A stretch of 41,383 bases of DNA from an uncultured Phascolarctobacterium sp. (GCF_905212365.1 NZ_CAJMEH010000012.1:1-41383); one strand, 5' to 3'; positions 1 to 7,633 are shown, counted from the stretch's first letter. The notes: a model not told the origin generated them from the sequence alone. Program-made: numbers and translations.

Positions 1-282
1 TCCTCCCTTACGCAATAACTCCATAAACCCACATTCCCAAAGAAAATTTTCGCGATGAGTACGAAAGCTTTTCTATTTTTTGCTCATCTCATACAGTGCT
101 GAAAAATTCCAAACTAAAATTCGGCAAAATATTATTCTATGATTATCCAAAATAATATTATGTATTATTATATACCTAAGTCCCCCCCAGTCAACCTAAA
201 ATCCGCATTGAGCGGATTTTATTTGAAGCGCTCCCGCGCTTCGGGGTAACGTGCGTCAGTAAGGCGTTCAGAGATTTTGGCG
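1..282. other. Gene-free left edge
   Basis: No credible coding region is seen here. The stretch is AT-rich. It has a perfect 9-nt inverted repeat AATATTATT/AATAATATT at about 129-160, and a short hairpin AAAATCCGC-ATTGA-GCGGATTTT at 198-220 that could terminate weakly in either direction. The minus strand has a TATAAT-like box near 165-172, which could serve a gene beyond the left edge; this cannot be decided from the window. Confidence 0.4.
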
Positions 283-323
283 CAAAAAAATACTCCAAAA
301 GCTTTTCTTCGCTTTTGGAGTAT
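283..323 (-). terminator. Intrinsic terminator after the M48 protease gene
   Basis: On the minus strand a 13-bp perfect stem (ATACTCCAAAAGC at 290-302 read from plus, matching 311-323) with an 8-nt loop is followed directly by a run of seven T. It lies 26 bases past the stop codon of the M48 protease gene. Confidence 0.85.
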
Positions 324-348
324 TTTAATCTCAGTCTGCTTTTTATAT

Positions 349-1443
349 TTACTTTTTATCTTTTTTATTCTTCGAAGCCTTAGCCGCAGCAGCCGCATCG
401 TTGGCATTAGCTATCTGCGCCCAATCTCTCAGCATATCGGCGCAGGCGCCGGCATAAGCCCCAGCGCTGCCGAAGGCTCCCGCATCCTGATTATATAGCG
501 TCAGCAGCTGAATATCGTCGTAATAAATATCGGCCGTACTGCCGTTATCGTACACCACAAAATAATTGGGATTTATCATGCCGCGCTGGCGCACAGTCCA
601 CAAGCTTCCGGCCAGCATATAAGCGCGATATTTCGCCTTCGTATTGCCAATACTTTGCGTAATATTAAAGGTCCACTCGCCTTCGCTGACCGTCGCGTGA
701 TCGTCGTCCACAACGGTGACGTCGGGATGGATATCGTAAGCCTTGAGCTGCTTCACTACGCGCTTAACGCGCTCCTCCGGCTCCGGGTGGCTGCTGAACA
801 AGCCGTAATTGGAAGCGCCGCCCTGTTTGGAAAGGTCATCCAGCTTCTGCACCGTAATCAGCATGGCATAAGGATTAAAACCCGCCTTAATGGTATTGTT
901 CACGCCCTCCTTGTCCGCGCCGCGTTCGTCCGTGCGGCTGTACCCGGCAAAGAGCGCCTGCTGCGCCGCCGACACTAAGCCCAAGCCCTGACCGCGAGTA
1001 GCCGCCAAAAGAATCAGCGAGGTCCACATTTGCTTTTCGATGGAGTTAACCGTATGCTTTTTCGCCACGTGGCCAACCTCGTGGCCCAGTACTCCGGCCA
1101 GCTCCGTATCCGATGGCATATAATCCAGCAATCCCTTGAACACATAAATAAAACCGCCGGGACAGGCCAAAGCGTTGACCTCATTATTATTTAGCACCTT
1201 AAAGGAATAGGTGATATCCGTACGTCCGCACACCGCCGCCAAACGCTGGCCAATGCGGTCGACTCGCTCCTGCAAATATCGATCCTGTGAAAGCCCATAT
1301 TTAGCTTCCAAGGCCTGAGCCGTTTCGCGCCCCATCTCTATTTCCTGCTGCTGGCTGATAAGCCCCGCTTCCGCAGGCTGCACGCTTACAAAAAAGCAGC
1401 AAGCCGTAACAAAAGCCATAAACAGCTTTACTAAACGCCGCAT
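349..1443 (-). CDS. M48-family zinc metalloprotease, exported
   Basis: A 364-residue secreted zinc endopeptidase of the M48 (BepA/YfgC/LoiP-like) family. A signal peptide covers residues 1-26 (basic start, hydrophobic core, Ala-Glu-Ala before Gly27). The zinc motif HEVGH is at residues 121-125 and the third ligand is probably Glu173 in DERGAD. The C-terminus is Ala/Lys-rich. BepA-type relatives carry TPR repeats; I see no clear TPR, so this is the shorter form. Family members act in the envelope on misfolded outer-membrane or lipoprotein substrates, which fits a diderm Firmicute, but the substrate here is unknown. The start is supported by GGAGG 8 bases before the ATG. The gene appears monocistronic, with its own terminator. 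Confidence 0.85.
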   Translation of the reverse strand: MRRLVKLFMAFVTACCFFVSVQPAEAGLISQQQEIEMGRETAQALEAKYGLSQDRYLQERVDRIGQRLAAVCGRTDITYSFKVLNNNEVNALACPGGFIYVFKGLLDYMPSDTELAGVLGHEVGHVAKKHTVNSIEKQMWTSLILLAATRGQGLGLVSAAQQALFAGYSRTDERGADKEGVNNTIKAGFNPYAMLITVQKLDDLSKQGGASNYGLFSSHPEPEERVKRVVKQLKAYDIHPDVTVVDDDHATVSEGEWTFNITQSIGNTKAKYRAYMLAGSLWTVRQRGMINPNYFVVYDNGSTADIYYDDIQLLTLYNQDAGAFGSAGAYAGACADMLRDWAQIANANDAAAAAKASKNKKDKK

Positions 1444-1512
1444 AAGTCCAACCTCCTCACATGATAAACGAACTAAAAATCAACAAAAATCCAAGCCTGC
1501 GTTGACGCGCAG

Positions 1513-2655
1513 CTAAATCGCGCCCTCCTGCCGCAGCTTGCCGACGCTCTGCTCGTCATAACCTAATTCCTGCAAAATCTCCAGCGTATGCTCGCCTAAA
1601 AACGGCGCGCGTCTTGCAATTTTGCCTGCGCCCGAAGAAAATTTTACCGGGCCGCCAACATAACGCAGTCTGCCTAAGTCGCAGTCCGCCGTCTGCAAAA
1701 TATTTTCCTGCTGCGTCAGCTGGCTTTGCAGCGCTTCGTCCAGGCTGCATACCGGCGTCACGCAAAATTCTGCGCCGCCGATAAGCGCCAGCCATTCAGC
1801 CTGCGTCTTGCCGGCAATTTTGGCAGCCACTAAATCTTGCAGCTCGCCGCCATGAGCGAAATCATACTGCCGTTTTCCCAGCTCCGGGCAGCCGATAAGG
1901 TCGCAGAAGCGCTGCCAAAACTTCGGCTCGATGGTTCCCACCGTCAGGTAACGTCCGTCCTTCGTTTTATAAATATTATAGTAATGAGCTGTGCGGCCAA
2001 AGGGCTTGTCGCCCGTTTCCCGGCAGCCCCACAGGGAGCTGATACCTGTCACCTGCATGGACAGCGCCGTCGCGTACAAATTAACGTCCAGCTGCTGGCC
2101 CTCGCCGGTACGCTCCCGCGCCAGCAAGGCCATAGCGATACCGCTTAAAGCGCTGAGCCCGCTGCCGATGGCCGACACCTGCACCTCGCTGACGCAGGCG
2201 CTGCCCACATCGTCCAGGCTGTTCAGTCCCGCCAGGCCAATAACATTCAAATCATGGGCCGGCTTATGGCAATTTTGTCCAAAGCCGGTAATGGAACAAT
2301 AAACCAAACGCGGATTAAGCCGCCGCACGCTGGCGTAATCCAAGCCATAGCGCGCCAAATAGCCGGGACGGAAGCCCTCCAGAAAAACGTCGGCCTCTGC
2401 CAACAGCTCCTGCAAAATTTTACGTCCGCCTTCTTTTTTGATATTCAAGGCCACGCCCCGCTTATTGCGGTTCAGCATCAAATGCCAATAGCTCATGGCC
2501 GGCGCTTTTTCCGGCCAGAAACGGCGCGTAGCGTCGCCTGCCAAATCTTCTATTTTAATAACGTCGGCGCCGTAATCGCCCAGCAGCATCCCGCAATATT
2601 GTCCCGGCAGCCATTTGGAAAAATCCACTACCTTAATGCCTTCCAGTAAATTCAT
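1513..2655 (-). CDS. CaiB/BaiF-family (class III) CoA-transferase
   Basis: A 380-residue protein of the CaiB/BaiF family, which moves CoA between carboxylic acids or, in alpha-methylacyl-CoA racemases, epimerises the acyl-CoA. Family marks are the N-terminal VVDFSKWLPGQYCGMLLGD, ADVIKIE and NRNKRG segments. AHDLN at about residues 134-138 resembles the GHDINY segment carrying the catalytic Asp in racemase-like members. I prefer the ATG at 2655, which has GGAG 8 bases upstream; an in-frame ATG 21 bases earlier has no ribosome site. There is no acyl-CoA ligase or dehydrogenase next to it, so the substrate cannot be named. It runs divergently from thiW. Confidence 0.8.
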   Translation of the reverse strand: MNLLEGIKVVDFSKWLPGQYCGMLLGDYGADVIKIEDLAGDATRRFWPEKAPAMSYWHLMLNRNKRGVALNIKKEGGRKILQELLAEADVFLEGFRPGYLARYGLDYASVRRLNPRLVYCSITGFGQNCHKPAHDLNVIGLAGLNSLDDVGSACVSEVQVSAIGSGLSALSGIAMALLARERTGEGQQLDVNLYATALSMQVTGISSLWGCRETGDKPFGRTAHYYNIYKTKDGRYLTVGTIEPKFWQRFCDLIGCPELGKRQYDFAHGGELQDLVAAKIAGKTQAEWLALIGGAEFCVTPVCSLDEALQSQLTQQENILQTADCDLGRLRYVGGPVKFSSGAGKIARRAPFLGEHTLEILQELGYDEQSVGKLRQEGAI

Positions 2656-2764
2656 TCTCTTCACTCCATTTACCATACGCTAACGCAAAATTACTAACGC
2701 TATATTATTCTACAAAAAAGCCGCTATTCCTTTTTTTAGCGTTCCTTAAATCCCATAAAGATGG

Positions 2765-2770
2765 TATAAT
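2765..2770 (+). promoter_or_regulatory. Probable -10 box of the thiW operon
   Basis: TATAAT lies 46 bases before the thiW start, in an AT-rich intergenic stretch. No good -35 is visible (TTCCTT sits at the right distance). I looked for a TPP riboswitch between here and the start and saw none. Confidence 0.45.
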
Positions 2771-2816
2771 ATTTTTATAATTAAATTCACTCAGCCTGAT
2801 AGAAAGAGGTATCCTT

Positions 2817-3311
2817 ATGCAGCTTCGCAAATTAACTTCCGCTGCTCTGCTTGTAGCCATCGGCGCTCTCAGCGCGCACCTTATTTATATTCCGGCCGGC
2901 GTTTCCAAATGCTTTCCTGTGCAGCACGCCATCAACGTCATGGGCGCTGTACTTTTAGGCCCGGACTACGCCGTAGCCATCGCCTTTCTCATCTCCTGCC
3001 TGCGCAATATGTTCGGCACCGGTTCTCTGCTGGCCTTCCCCGGCAGTATGGTCGGAGCGCTGCTGGCAGGGCTGGCCTACAAGCGCTGGCCTAATATCGG
3101 CGCAGCCATGGCAGGCGAGATTTTTGGCACCGGTATTTTAGGCGGCTTGCTCGCCTGGGTTATTGCCGCTTCGCTGCTTAACAGCAACGCCGCAGCCTGG
3201 TTCTTCATTCCGCCCTTTTTAGTAAGTACCGTCGGCGGCAGCATCATCGCCGGACTGCTGGTGAAAAGCGGCCTTTTGAGCCAGCTGACCTCCAACAAGG
3301 CAGGTAAATAG
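2817..3311 (+). CDS. thiW: ThiW, substrate-binding (S) component of an ECF transporter
   Basis: A 164-residue integral membrane protein with about five hydrophobic segments, close to the usual ThiW size. The conserved ThiW segments are visible: GVSKCFPVQHAINV near residues 29-42, FLISCLRNMFGTGS near 57-70 and LAFPGSMVGALLAGL near 72-86. ThiW is the predicted S component for hydroxyethylthiazole, the thiamine precursor, and needs the shared EcfA/EcfT energising module, which is not encoded here. The start has AGAGG upstream. It is followed by a small membrane protein one base after its stop and then an ArsR-type regulator. No TPP riboswitch precedes it, which is unusual for thiW. Confidence 0.85.
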   Translation: MQLRKLTSAALLVAIGALSAHLIYIPAGVSKCFPVQHAINVMGAVLLGPDYAVAIAFLISCLRNMFGTGSLLAFPGSMVGALLAGLAYKRWPNIGAAMAGEIFGTGILGGLLAWVIAASLLNSNAAAWFFIPPFLVSTVGGSIIAGLLVKSGLLSQLTSNKAGK

Positions 3312-3312
3312 C

Positions 3313-3600
3313 ATGAGCTTCAGTCAAATCATTACTTATCTTTTATATGGCTTCAGCGGCCTTTGCTTCGGTATATTTGCTTCGCGTCACAGCGTATTCG
3401 CAGCCCGCCGCATCAAAGATAAATTCAGGGAAGCGGGCTTTGGCAGTCTTACCGCCTGCCTGCCCCAAATATTGCTGCTTTTTATCAGCTTTTTTCTCTT
3501 TCCTATTTTGTTTACTAATAAAACTCCTACCGGTGGCTTCTTTTATTATCTCTGCCTGATCTTCTTTTTTAATAAAGGCCTCCGCAACAGCAACAAGTAA
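3313..3600 (+). CDS. Small membrane protein of unknown function
   Basis: A 95-residue protein I do not recognise. It has two or three hydrophobic stretches (about residues 5-22, 46-66 and 75-88) separated by a basic segment (AARRIKDKFREAG), and a basic C-terminal tail. The start lies one base after the thiW stop, suggesting translational coupling. It sits between thiW and a zinc-sensor-like ArsR gene, so it is probably co-transcribed with both. Function is not inferred. Confidence 0.6.
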   Translation: MSFSQIITYLLYGFSGLCFGIFASRHSVFAARRIKDKFREAGFGSLTACLPQILLLFISFFLFPILFTNKTPTGGFFYYLCLIFFFNKGLRNSNK

Positions 3601-3613
3601 AGCAGGTGATTTT

Positions 3614-3949
3614 ATGCATACTCATATCCATAACCACAGCTTGCCCCTGCCGGGGCATGAGGACGAAAAATATATTCAACCCATGGCAGATATTTTTAAG
3701 GTACTCAGCGACCCTACCCGCATCAGAATTTTATCTCTGCTGGCCCACGAGGAAATGTGCGTCACCTGTATCGCCGAAGCTCTGGGTATGACCCATTCGG
3801 CAATTTCTCACCAGCTGCGCCTGCTGCGCGCCACCAATTTAGTAAAATTCACCAAGGACGGCAAAGAGGTTATCTATTCGCTGGACGATTCCCACGTGCT
3901 GAGCCTGTTCGACCAAGCGCTTGATCATGTGAAGCATAAGCTGGGATAA
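3614..3949 (+). CDS. ArsR/SmtB-family metalloregulator with CzrA-type zinc site
   Basis: A 111-residue winged-helix repressor. The core VLSDPTRIRILSLL is at about residues 30-43 and the recognition helix THSAISHQLRLLR at 60-72. Helix 5 carries the pattern Asp92-x-His94-(10)-His105-x-x-His108, which matches the zinc/cobalt site of CzrA exactly in spacing. The N-terminus is unusually His-rich (His 2, 4, 6, 8 and 15), and a CxxC (Cys49, Cys52) lies before the recognition helix. Family members release DNA when zinc binds. No metal exporter adjoins it, so its target may be the thiW operon itself or a distant gene. It starts 13 bases after the preceding stop with AGGTGA upstream. Confidence 0.85.
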   Translation: MHTHIHNHSLPLPGHEDEKYIQPMADIFKVLSDPTRIRILSLLAHEEMCVTCIAEALGMTHSAISHQLRLLRATNLVKFTKDGKEVIYSLDDSHVLSLFDQALDHVKHKLG

Positions 3950-3965
3950 AAGCTGTAATACAAAA

Positions 3966-3986
3966 ACGCCGGGGCAGCAGCCTCGG
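3966..3986 (-). terminator. Terminator hairpin at the end of the decayed toxin copy
   Basis: On the minus strand, GCCGAGG-loop-CCCCGGC (one mismatch) is followed by GTTTTTG. On the plus strand the hairpin is followed by TTGAAATTT, which also serves as a -35 box. It is related in sequence to the stronger hairpin at 4171-4199. Confidence 0.55.
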
Positions 3987-3987
3987 C

Positions 3988-4016
3988 TTGAAATTTAAGG
4001 GAGAGCGTGGTATACT
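3988..4016 (+). promoter_or_regulatory. Promoter for an antisense RNA (first toxin copy)
   Basis: TTGAAA at 3988-3993, a 17-base spacer and TATACT at 4011-4016 make a strong sigma-70-type promoter firing rightwards into the back of the minus-strand toxin-like copy. The predicted RNA starts near 4023 with a hairpin (TAGATTTTA / TAAAATCTA), and could run to the hairpin at 4171-4199. Confidence 0.6.
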
Positions 4017-4042
4017 TTGATAGATTTTAAGCTGGCTGTGAG

Positions 4043-4146
4043 CTAAAATCTATCCAGCCATTTGCAAACGTAGCGGCCAAAGTAAAGCTTGCATTTTAGC
4101 AGAATGTGCGCTATACTGTAAGTGACCAAATGGTGAGTGGTTCCAA
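4043..4146 (-). pseudogene. Decayed second copy of the type I toxin-like ORF
   Basis: This stretch matches the intact small ORF at 4218-4304. From a TTG at 4146 it reads MEPLTIWSLTV and then stops, against MEFLTIFLVSV in the intact copy. In another frame it ends YVCKWLDRF, against YVCKWLDKYL. The ribosome-site region is also degraded: GTGAAAACGCATT without GGAGG, where the intact copy has GGAGGTGAAGGCGCATT. I read this as a tandem duplicate that has been frameshifted. A 28-codon reading from a TTG at 4129 stays open through the conserved end, so it is not fully excluded as coding. Confidence 0.55.
4089..4117 (+). promoter_or_regulatory. Second rightward promoter, candidate antitoxin RNA
   Basis: TTGCAT at 4089-4094, a 17-base spacer and TATACT at 4112-4117. 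The transcript would start near 4124 and end at the hairpin at 4171-4199, giving an RNA of about 75 nt. Its end would be complementary to the end of the toxin mRNA coming from the right, the arrangement known for Fst/RNAII and TxpA/RatA. Confidence 0.5.
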
Positions 4147-4150
4147 AAAA

Positions 4151-4199
4151 TGCGTTTTCACGCAAAAGAAATAACCGGGGTGGCAGCCCCGGTTATTTT
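4151..4199. terminator. Bidirectional terminator shared by toxin mRNA and antisense RNA
   Basis: An 8-bp GC-rich stem AACCGGGG/CCCCGGTT is at 4171-4199. On plus it is followed by ATTTTAATT, on minus by ATTTC. Further along the minus strand a second small hairpin, TGCGT-GAAA-ACGCA (4151-4164) with six T after it, gives a back-up stop for the toxin mRNA. Confidence 0.7.
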
Positions 4200-4217
4200 A
4201 ATTAGGCTAGCTGTGAA

Positions 4218-4304
4218 CTATAAGTACTTGTCTAGCCACTTGCAAACATAGTGTGCAGCTATGCTTGCTCCGACAGATACTAGGAATATGGTGAGAAATT
4301 CCAA
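4218..4304 (-). CDS. Type I toxin-like hydrophobic small protein
   Basis: A 28-residue ORF: N-terminal MEFLTIF, a hydrophobic helix (LVSVGASIAAHYV) and a charged end, CKWLDKYL. This layout resembles the small membrane toxins of type I toxin-antitoxin systems (Fst/TxpA/holin-like group) found in many Firmicutes. It starts with TTG, 10 bases after an excellent GGAGG (in GGAGGTGAAGGCGCA). An extended -10 box lies upstream at 4349-4357, a strong hairpin downstream at 4171-4199. A decayed copy follows at 4043-4146. Membrane depolarisation would be the expected action, with antisense-RNA control. Assignment is from peptide shape and genomic layout, not from a database match. Confidence 0.6.
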   Translation of the reverse strand: MEFLTIFLVSVGASIAAHYVCKWLDKYL

Positions 4305-4348
4305 TGCGCCTTCACCTCCTTCCTGCTGGAAGAAGTCACAGCAGATAT

Positions 4349-4357
4349 ATTGTATCA
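4349..4357 (-). promoter_or_regulatory. Extended -10 promoter of the toxin-like ORF
   Basis: Minus strand TGATACAAT (TG-n-TACAAT), with only an AT-rich, weak -35. The predicted start near 4342 gives a leader of about 38 nt holding the strong GGAGG site. Confidence 0.5.
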
Positions 4358-4424
4358 CACCCATCCAAAAAATAAAATTTTAAATTCCACAAGTGGTACT
4401 GCACACAAGCAGCAAAATTTGCGG

Positions 4425-4486
4425 TATAATGGTTATAATAAAATAAGTATATCTCTTAGACGTAACGCTTAGCGTTGCGTCTTTTT
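4425..4486 (+). ncRNA. Candidate small RNA divergent from the toxin gene
   Basis: TATAAT boxes at 4425-4430 and 4434-4439 are followed after about 20-30 bases by a perfect 10-bp terminator stem (GACGTAACGC, TTA loop, GCGTTGCGTC; 4459-4481, one G-U pair) and five T. The resulting RNA would be about 50 nt. It fires away from the toxin promoter, an arrangement used by trans-acting type I antitoxins such as those of tisB and shoB. Complementarity to the toxin mRNA is only about 7 nt by eye, so an antitoxin role is a guess. The terminator is clear; the -35 is weak. Confidence 0.45.
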
Positions 4487-4558
4487 GTATAAATAACAAG
4501 CGCGCGTATTATCAGCTAAAAAGAAAGTTTTGTCTGCGCTCCTCCGTAATGTTATTGT

Positions 4559-4595
4559 AAAAAAAGACTGTAACGGGAACTATCCCATTACAGTC
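4559..4595 (-). terminator. Terminator of the tRNA-Lys transcript
   Basis: On the minus strand GACTGTAA and TTACAGTC (4566-4573, 4588-4595), plus an inner GGGA/TCCC pair, form a long stem followed by seven T. Confidence 0.8.
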
Positions 4596-4671
4596 CGTTT
4601 AAATTATACTAAAACACCTGCTATTTCTACACACACAGAAATATATGCAAGTGTTCGCGAAAATTCTAAAG

Positions 4672-4747
4672 TGGTGATTCACCCGAGACTCGAACTCGGG
4701 ACACCCTGATTAAAAGTCAGGTGCTCTACCAACTGAGCTAGTGAATC
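4672..4747 (-). tRNA. tRNA-Lys (UUU)
   Basis: A 76-nt cloverleaf. The acceptor stem is GATTCAC/GTGAATC, the D arm is AGCTCAGTTGGTAGAGC, the anticodon loop is CTTTTAA (anticodon UUU), the T loop is GTTCGAGTC, with discriminator A and an encoded CCA. It has its own promoter and terminator. Confidence 0.97.
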
Positions 4748-4776
4748 ACATGAGTTGCTAAATCAGCAACGATATA

Positions 4777-4805
4777 ATTTTACAGCGTATTACCGCCGTT
4801 GTCAA
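4777..4805 (-). promoter_or_regulatory. Promoter of tRNA-Lys
   Basis: Perfect TTGACA (minus strand, 4805-4800), a 17-base spacer and TAAAAT (4782-4777), about 30 bases before the mature tRNA end. Confidence 0.8.
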
Positions 4806-4829
4806 CAAAATTTTTCTGCTGCGGAAATA

Positions 4830-6119
4830 TTACAGCAAATCTTTAAGCACAATGGTCTGCTCGCGGTTGGGACCAACGGAAACGATGCCCAGCTCTACGC
4901 CGGCAACCTCGCTTAAACGCTCCAGATATTTTTTAGCATTTTCCGGCAGCTTATCGTATTCGCGAATACCGCTGATATCGGTCATCCAGCCGTCGAACTC
5001 TTCATAAATAGGCTCAACCTTAGCCAGCACATTCAGACTTGCAGGAATGCGCTTCAAAACCTCGCCGCCAATCTTATAGCCTACGCACATTTTAATCCTT
5101 GGCATTTGATCCAAAATATCCAGACGGGTAATAGCCAGGTAATCCAAGCTGTTCAGACGCGCGCTGTAGCCCAGCATGAAAGCGTCCAGCCAGCCGCAGC
5201 GGCGCGGACGTCCGGTTACAGTGCCATACTCGCGGCCGGTTTCGCGAATCTGCGTGCCGGGGCCGTCGGTATCCAGCAGCTCCGTAATAAAGGGGCCTTC
5301 GCCAACGCGGGTAGTATAAGCCTTGACTACGCCAACCACATGATCGATGAAGCGCGGGCCAATGCCGCTGCCGGTGCAGGCGTTGCCTGCCGTCGGGTTG
5401 GAGCTGGTAACATAAGGATAAGTGCCGTGGTCAATATCCAGGAAGGTAGCCTGCGCACCTTCAAACAGCACATTCTTGCCTGCGGCAAAAAGTTCATCCA
5501 AAACCACGCCGGTGTCGGCTACGTAAGGACGCAGCTCCTCGGCATAAGCTAAATATTCTTGGAGAACCGTTTCGTAATCAAAGGGCTCGCCGCCATAAAT
5601 TTTCGTGATAATGGCATTTTTCGCTTCCAGATTTACCTTCAGCTTTTCAGCAAAGGTTTCCGGCTCCATCAAATCGCAGACGCGAATGCCTACGCGCGCC
5701 ACCTTATCCATATAGCAGGGGCCTATGCCGCCCTTAGTCGTACCAATTTTGTGACTGCCCAAGGCTTCCTCCTGCAGCTCGTCCAAACGCTGATGGTACG
5801 GCAGTACCACATGCGCGCGGTCAGAAATAACTAGATTACTGCAATCGATGCCCTTTTCCTTCATGCCGGCAATTTCAGCCAGCACTACGCCCGGGTTGAT
5901 GACTACGCCGTTGCCCAGCACATTAACCTTGTCGCTAAATAATACGCCGGAGGGCAGAAGACGCAGCTTATAATGAATATCGTTGACTACTACGGTATGA
6001 CCGGCATTGGAGCCGCCGCTGTAGCGAACGACAGCGTCAGCCTTCTGCGCCAAATAGTCAACAATCTTACCTTTACCTTCATCGCCCCATTGGGCGCCTA
6101 ATACAATAACAGATGACAT
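4830..6119 (-). CDS. purA: Adenylosuccinate synthetase
   Basis: A 429-residue cytosolic enzyme, the usual length. It joins IMP and aspartate with GTP hydrolysis to give adenylosuccinate, the first step from IMP to AMP. The P-loop GDEGKGK is at residues 12-18, GSNAGHTVV near 35-43, and the IGTTKGGIGPCY segment near 127-138. The conserved GRPRRCGW segment near 301-308 is present. AAGGAGTG precedes the start. It is the second gene of a purB-purA pair separated by 33 bases, so both enzymes of the AMP branch are probably made from one transcript. Confidence 0.97.
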   Translation of the reverse strand: MSSVIVLGAQWGDEGKGKIVDYLAQKADAVVRYSGGSNAGHTVVVNDIHYKLRLLPSGVLFSDKVNVLGNGVVINPGVVLAEIAGMKEKGIDCSNLVISDRAHVVLPYHQRLDELQEEALGSHKIGTTKGGIGPCYMDKVARVGIRVCDLMEPETFAEKLKVNLEAKNAIITKIYGGEPFDYETVLQEYLAYAEELRPYVADTGVVLDELFAAGKNVLFEGAQATFLDIDHGTYPYVTSSNPTAGNACTGSGIGPRFIDHVVGVVKAYTTRVGEGPFITELLDTDGPGTQIRETGREYGTVTGRPRRCGWLDAFMLGYSARLNSLDYLAITRLDILDQMPRIKMCVGYKIGGEVLKRIPASLNVLAKVEPIYEEFDGWMTDISGIREYDKLPENAKKYLERLSEVAGVELGIVSVGPNREQTIVLKDLL

Positions 6120-6152
6120 TAGCAGTCACTCCTTATTTTCTTATCCTTTATA

Positions 6153-7445
6153 TTATAAACCGAAGCGGGAGAAAATCAGATCAACATTGCGCAGCATCGG
6201 TTTAGGATCGAAGCAATGCTCGATTTCCTCATCGGTCAAATACTTTTTAATATCAGGGTCGGCCTCCACATTGGTCTTGAAGTCTGCGCCCTGCAGCCAG
6301 CGGGCCATAGCGTTGCGCTGTACCCATTTGTAAGCGTCCTCGCGCAGCACGCCTTTGGTAACCAGCGCAATCAGCAGGTTCTGACTGAAAATCAAACCGC
6401 CGGTCTTATTCAGATTAGCGATCATAGCGTCAGGATATACCAGCAGCTTGTCGATAATATTGCTGAACTTTCTCAGCATATGATCCAAAGCGATGGTAGC
6501 GTCCGGCAGAATAACGCGCTCTACGGAAGAGTGGGAAATATCGCGCTCGTGCCACAGCGCTACGTCCTCCAAAGCAGCTACGGCATAACCGCGCAGCAGG
6601 CGGGCCATACCGCTGACCTTCTCGCAGGTGATAGGATTGCGTTTGTGAGGCATTGCGGAAGAACCCTTTTGGCCGGGAGCAAAATACTCCTCGGCTTCAC
6701 GGATATCAGTGCGCTGCAAATTGCGGATTTCGGTAGCCATCTTATCCAGAGAAGAACCGATAATGGCCAGAGTCGTCATAAAATGAGCGTGACGATCACG
6801 TTGAATAACCTGAGTAGCCAGGCGCACCGGCTTCAGGCTCAGCTTTTCGCAAACATATTCTTCAACGAAAGGATCGATATTGGAATAAGTGCCTACGGCT
6901 CCGGACAGCTTACCTACCGCCATCAGCTCGCGGGCTTGCTTCAAGCGCTCCATATCGCGCTCGATTTCCGCAGACCACAGCAAAAATTTCATACCGAAGG
7001 TCATAGGCTCGGCGTGAATGCCATGGGTACGGCCAATCATCACAGTATGCTTAAATTCGGCGGCGCGGCGGCGCAGAATAGCATGGAAGTTTTCCAGATG
7101 ACGCATAATCAAATCAGCGGACTGCACGGTCATATAGCACAAAGCCGTGTCCTTAACGTCGCTGGAGGTCAATCCCTTATGGATATATTTGGATGCGTCG
7201 CCCACATATTCAGCCACATTAGTCAGAAAAGCGATAACGTCATGGTTGGTTACTGCTTCAATCTCCTTAATGCGGTCCAGGCGGAAATCAGCCTTAGTCT
7301 GAATATCCTTCAGCGCATCGTCAGGCACAATACCCAGCTTGTTCATTGCCTCGCAAGCCAGTATTTCTACCTTCAGCATAGTACGGAATTCGTTTTCGAG
7401 GGTCCAGATATTACCCATTTCAGGATGAGTATAGCGATCAATCAT
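6153..7445 (-). CDS. purB: Adenylosuccinate lyase
   Basis: A 430-residue member of the fumarase/aspartase superfamily. It splits fumarate from adenylosuccinate (to AMP) and from SAICAR in purine synthesis. The superfamily signature SSAMPHKRNP lies near residues 262-271, and GRTHGIHAEPMTFG near 140-153 carries a catalytic His. I start at the ATG at 7445 (MIDRYTHPEM), which has GGAGG 10 bases upstream; the reading frame extends 24 bases further without a ribosome site. It lies directly upstream of purA. Confidence 0.96.
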   Translation of the reverse strand: MIDRYTHPEMGNIWTLENEFRTMLKVEILACEAMNKLGIVPDDALKDIQTKADFRLDRIKEIEAVTNHDVIAFLTNVAEYVGDASKYIHKGLTSSDVKDTALCYMTVQSADLIMRHLENFHAILRRRAAEFKHTVMIGRTHGIHAEPMTFGMKFLLWSAEIERDMERLKQARELMAVGKLSGAVGTYSNIDPFVEEYVCEKLSLKPVRLATQVIQRDRHAHFMTTLAIIGSSLDKMATEIRNLQRTDIREAEEYFAPGQKGSSAMPHKRNPITCEKVSGMARLLRGYAVAALEDVALWHERDISHSSVERVILPDATIALDHMLRKFSNIIDKLLVYPDAMIANLNKTGGLIFSQNLLIALVTKGVLREDAYKWVQRNAMARWLQGADFKTNVEADPDIKKYLTDEEIEHCFDPKPMLRNVDLIFSRFGL

Positions 7446-7542
7446 TTTCTGTATGCCTCCCAAGCACATTTTTATTCATGAAAAAACATCTGAAAGCTGC
7501 TCTTTACTTTCAGACCCTTCACTGCAATTTTATTACATAATA

Positions 7543-7571
7543 ATCATATCATTTTCTGCTAATGAGCGCAA
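7543..7571 (-). promoter_or_regulatory. Promoter of purB-purA
   Basis: Minus strand TTGCGC, a 17-base spacer and TATGAT, about 100 bases upstream of purB. No PurR box pair was recognised by eye. Confidence 0.5.
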
Positions 7572-7633
7572 GCTCCCTGCACATTTTTTGACGTTATCTA
7601 GGAAATTATGCAGTGTTTTCAGTATTGGCATAC

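Noticed and set aside
2677..2816. TPP riboswitch before thiW
   Set aside because: None of the conserved words (CTGAGA, ACCTGATCTGGATAAT-like) is seen.
6216..7481. A 421-codon plus-strand open frame
   Set aside because: It is antisense to purB along its whole length and shows no family motif.
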